Origin: JAFGSZ01 sp964492185
GTDB taxonomy: Bacteria; Bacteroidota; Bacteroidia; Bacteroidales; UBA10428
Reading direction: 5' to 3'
Length of the DNA stretch: 15,680 bases
NCBI GenBank assembly: GCA_964492185.1
Contig: CAZBJH010000079.1
Location: 1 to 15,680 of the forward strand
In this document: positions 14,443 through 15,680 of the stretch, piece after piece
How positions within the stretch are numbered: position 1 is the stretch's first letter
Layout: each line of letters starts with the position of its first letter
Notes under the pieces: model-generated
Told to the model about the DNA's origin: nothing
Seen by the model: only the letters and a program-made list of their open reading frames with translations
Databases searched by the model: none
Translations under genes and position numbers: made by a program

Positions 14443-15198
14443 TTATTTCACGGGTTTAACAAATAAATGATAGCCCGCGGAAACAATAATATAAAATAAA
14501 ATGCTAAGACCGATTCCCGGAATTCCCCAAATAATAATAAAAAGCGCTGAAGCAATTAAAATAATATAACGGAGTGCATTACCGGACAATGAAAAATTTT
14601 CGAACTTCATTGAAATAGTTCGCAGTTTTGATACAAGAAGAAAACACAGGATAAGGATTGCCAGGATCAACACGGGCGGGTTAAGCACAATGTTTTGAAT
14701 AGCTGTATTTTCAAGATTTTTAAACCATATTGCTAATGAGGCAACTAACATTGCATTAGCTGTTGTTGTTAATCCTTCAAAGTAATCTTTATTATTATTG
14801 CCAGTGTTGAACCTGGCAAGCCGTGTAGCACTGAACAAAGCAATCAGAAAAGCAGAAAAGATGATTATATTCTCAGGAATGGTGGACCGTTCTGTTGCAA
14901 ATGTTGATTGTTCGGACTGGTATGTCAGGGACATGACAAGCATTTGATAGAATATAACCGATGGCGCAACCCCGAAACTGACAACATCCGCGAGTGAGTC
15001 GAGCTGAATACCTGCTTTTGATTGTGCATTTAGTGTCCGTGCGGCAAATCCGTCAAGAAAATCAAAAACAGCTGCCAGCAGGATAAAATAAGCGGCATTC
15101 ATTGGAGTATCACTCATCCCTTCTACAATTGCCATGCAACCAAGAAACAGGTTAATCAGGGTTAAAAGGTTAGGTACAAATTTTCGTATTGCTGTCAT
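14443..15198 (-). CDS. pssA: CDP-diacylglycerol-serine O-phosphatidyltransferase
   Basis: 251 residues, ATG start at 15198. An inner-membrane enzyme that makes phosphatidylserine (precursor of phosphatidylethanolamine) from CDP-diacylglycerol and serine. The CDP-alcohol phosphotransferase signature is complete: D-G-(x2)-A-R-(x8)-G-(x3)-D-(x3)-D, read here as DGFAAR ... G ... LDSLAD at about residues 49-71. It begins with the typical TAIRKFVPNLLTLINLFLGC, and five or more further hydrophobic helices follow (IIIFSAFLIALFSATRL, ILAILILCFLLVSKL, YIILIASALFIIIWGIPG). The subtype (PssA rather than PgsA) rests on the N-terminal NLLTL.NLF.G pattern and on VVSFGVAPS after the signature. Its TAA stop lies in the flanking octamer of copy F. 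The upstream region 15199-15386 is AT-rich and probably carries its promoter. Confidence 0.95.
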   Translation of the reverse strand: MTAIRKFVPNLLTLINLFLGCMAIVEGMSDTPMNAAYFILLAAVFDFLDGFAARTLNAQSKAGIQLDSLADVVSFGVAPSVIFYQMLVMSLTYQSEQSTFATERSTIPENIIIFSAFLIALFSATRLARFNTGNNNKDYFEGLTTTANAMLVASLAIWFKNLENTAIQNIVLNPPVLILAILILCFLLVSKLRTISMKFENFSLSGNALRYIILIASALFIIIWGIPGIGLSILFYIIVSAGYHLFVKPVK

Positions 15199-15224
15199 AA
15201 AAAATATTTTTAGAAGATCCTTAT

Positions 15225-15232
15225 CAAAAATA
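15225..15232 (-). promoter_or_regulatory. Possible Bacteroidota -7 box upstream of pssA
   Basis: Minus-strand TATTTTTG fits the Bacteroidota -7 consensus TAnnTTTG and ends 26 nt before the pssA ATG. A TTTG at 27 nt further upstream is too distant for the usual -33 spacing, so support is partial. Confidence 0.3.
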
Positions 15233-15394
15233 CAATATCTTTTTATTATTTCTGTAGGTCAAAATACTGAAAGTGCATTTTATAAAAAGAAAAAATAATT
15301 AATATTACAGACAGAGTCTTCTTTTATTGTGAAAAAATCATGATATATTGTTATTTTTGAATCCGGCCTGAATTTATTGACAAAATCTAACCAG

Positions 15395-15578
15395 AGTCCG
15401 TCTATAAAGTTGGCAAAATGTTTAATTGGCCATAACAAAATAATACAGGCACGGGTTACAAATCCGCGCCAGCAAATACAGCAAGGCTCGCGCGGTCCGA
15501 AAACGCGGAGTTTGCTTGTCGTAAATGAGCAATTTTAGGAAAAGTGTAAAGCAGCATATGGGATTTTATGGACAGACA
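15395..15578 (+). repeat. Element copy G, degenerate and interrupted
   Basis: Left end AGTCCGTCTATAAAGT, right end TTTTATGGACAGACA, flanked by CTAACCAG (15387-15394) and CTAACTAA (15579-15586), a probable decayed duplication sharing CTAAC. The inner hairpin (CAAGGCTCGCGCGG, TCCGAAAACGCGGAG, apical TTTGC/GTAAA) is kept. The 5' half of stem 1 has been replaced by an unrelated stretch with its own small hairpin, and the 3' arm carries several changes (TTTTAGGAAAAGTGTAAAGC). It is an old, broken copy. Confidence 0.88.
15448..15470. repeat. Small nested palindrome inside copy G
   Basis: GGCACGGGTT and AATCCGCGCC form a 10-bp imperfect inverted repeat around ACA (mismatches are G-T type). It replaces the outer 5' arm of copy G and belongs to no other copy in the window, so it is probably a second, unrelated short repeat. 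Confidence 0.6.
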
Positions 15579-15590
15579 CTAACTAACTAG

Positions 15591-15680
15591 AGTCTGTCTA
15601 TAAATTAGTCAAAATGTTTAAACGGACATGTGTCTGTTCAGAAGGTTCCATTTGCAAGGCTCGCGCGGTCCGAAAACGCG
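15591..15680 (+). repeat. Element copy H (3' part cut by window edge)
   Basis: Starts AGTCTGTCTATAAATT right after the octamer CTAACTAG (15583-15590). It continues through the TCAAAATGTTTAAAC tract, TGTCTGTTCAG, CCATTTGCAAGGCTCGCGCGG and TCCGAAAACGCG to the end of the window. The sequence is close to the family consensus. It is in head-to-tail tandem with copy G, sharing an overlapping CTAACTAACTAG junction. Confidence 0.9.

Noticed and set aside
1..15680. CRISPR array, tRNA or rRNA genes
   Set aside because: Repeats are long, dispersed and palindromic without regular spacers, and no cloverleaf or rRNA-like sequence was recognised.

Overview
The window looks like chromosomal DNA of a Bacteroidota bacterium, probably from the Bacteroidales/Marinilabiliales side, though the lineage below phylum is a guess. 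The evidence is moderate to low GC, few Shine-Dalgarno sites, TTG and GTG starts, a surface-type lipoprotein with acidic residues straight after its cysteine, a PorT-like outer-membrane barrel, and an nSTAND1-WD40 protein of a kind common in that phylum. All nine genes lie on the minus strand, so transcription runs from high to low coordinates.

Right part (about 10.9-15.2 kb): housekeeping genes in the order pssA (phosphatidylserine synthase), aroA (EPSP synthase), aroC (a divergent chorismate synthase) and aroK (shikimate kinase). The three aro genes carry out the last steps to chorismate except for the steps before shikimate phosphorylation. AroC is unusual because the catalytic His of the N-terminal GESHG motif is read as Tyr.

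Left part (0.27-10.6 kb): a five-gene accessory module. It starts with a 12-helix nucleotide-transporter-like MFS protein fused to HEAT repeats and a degenerate cyclic-nucleotide-binding fold. The start of a triple TIR-like protein overlaps its end by 11 nt. That gene in turn overlaps, as ATGA, an nSTAND1 ATPase with one membrane helix, a coiled coil and a C-terminal WD40 propeller. A TPR/beta-barrel outer-membrane protein and a seven-repeat surface lipoprotein follow. The layout suggests a signalling or stress/defence apparatus spanning cytoplasm, inner membrane, periplasm and outer membrane. That function is inference.

Between the genes lies the most striking pattern: at least eight full or partial copies of one MITE-like element (about 160 bp when complete). 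It has inverted ends of about 16 bp (TGTCTGTC-YATAAAGT) and a 121-nt imperfect hairpin with two symmetric internal loops (13x13 and 7x7). It sits in 8-bp palindromic sites of the form CTAnnTAG. Where both flanks can be read, the octamer is duplicated and its central dinucleotide agrees on the two sides, as for a target-site duplication. One copy (11420-11580) lies exactly between aroC and aroK. Removing it restores a 1-nt stop/start overlap (TAGTG). A diverged copy (14300-14438) keeps the architecture with different but still complementary stems, which argues for selection on structure. No transposase gene is present, so the family would have to be mobilised in trans or be extinct.
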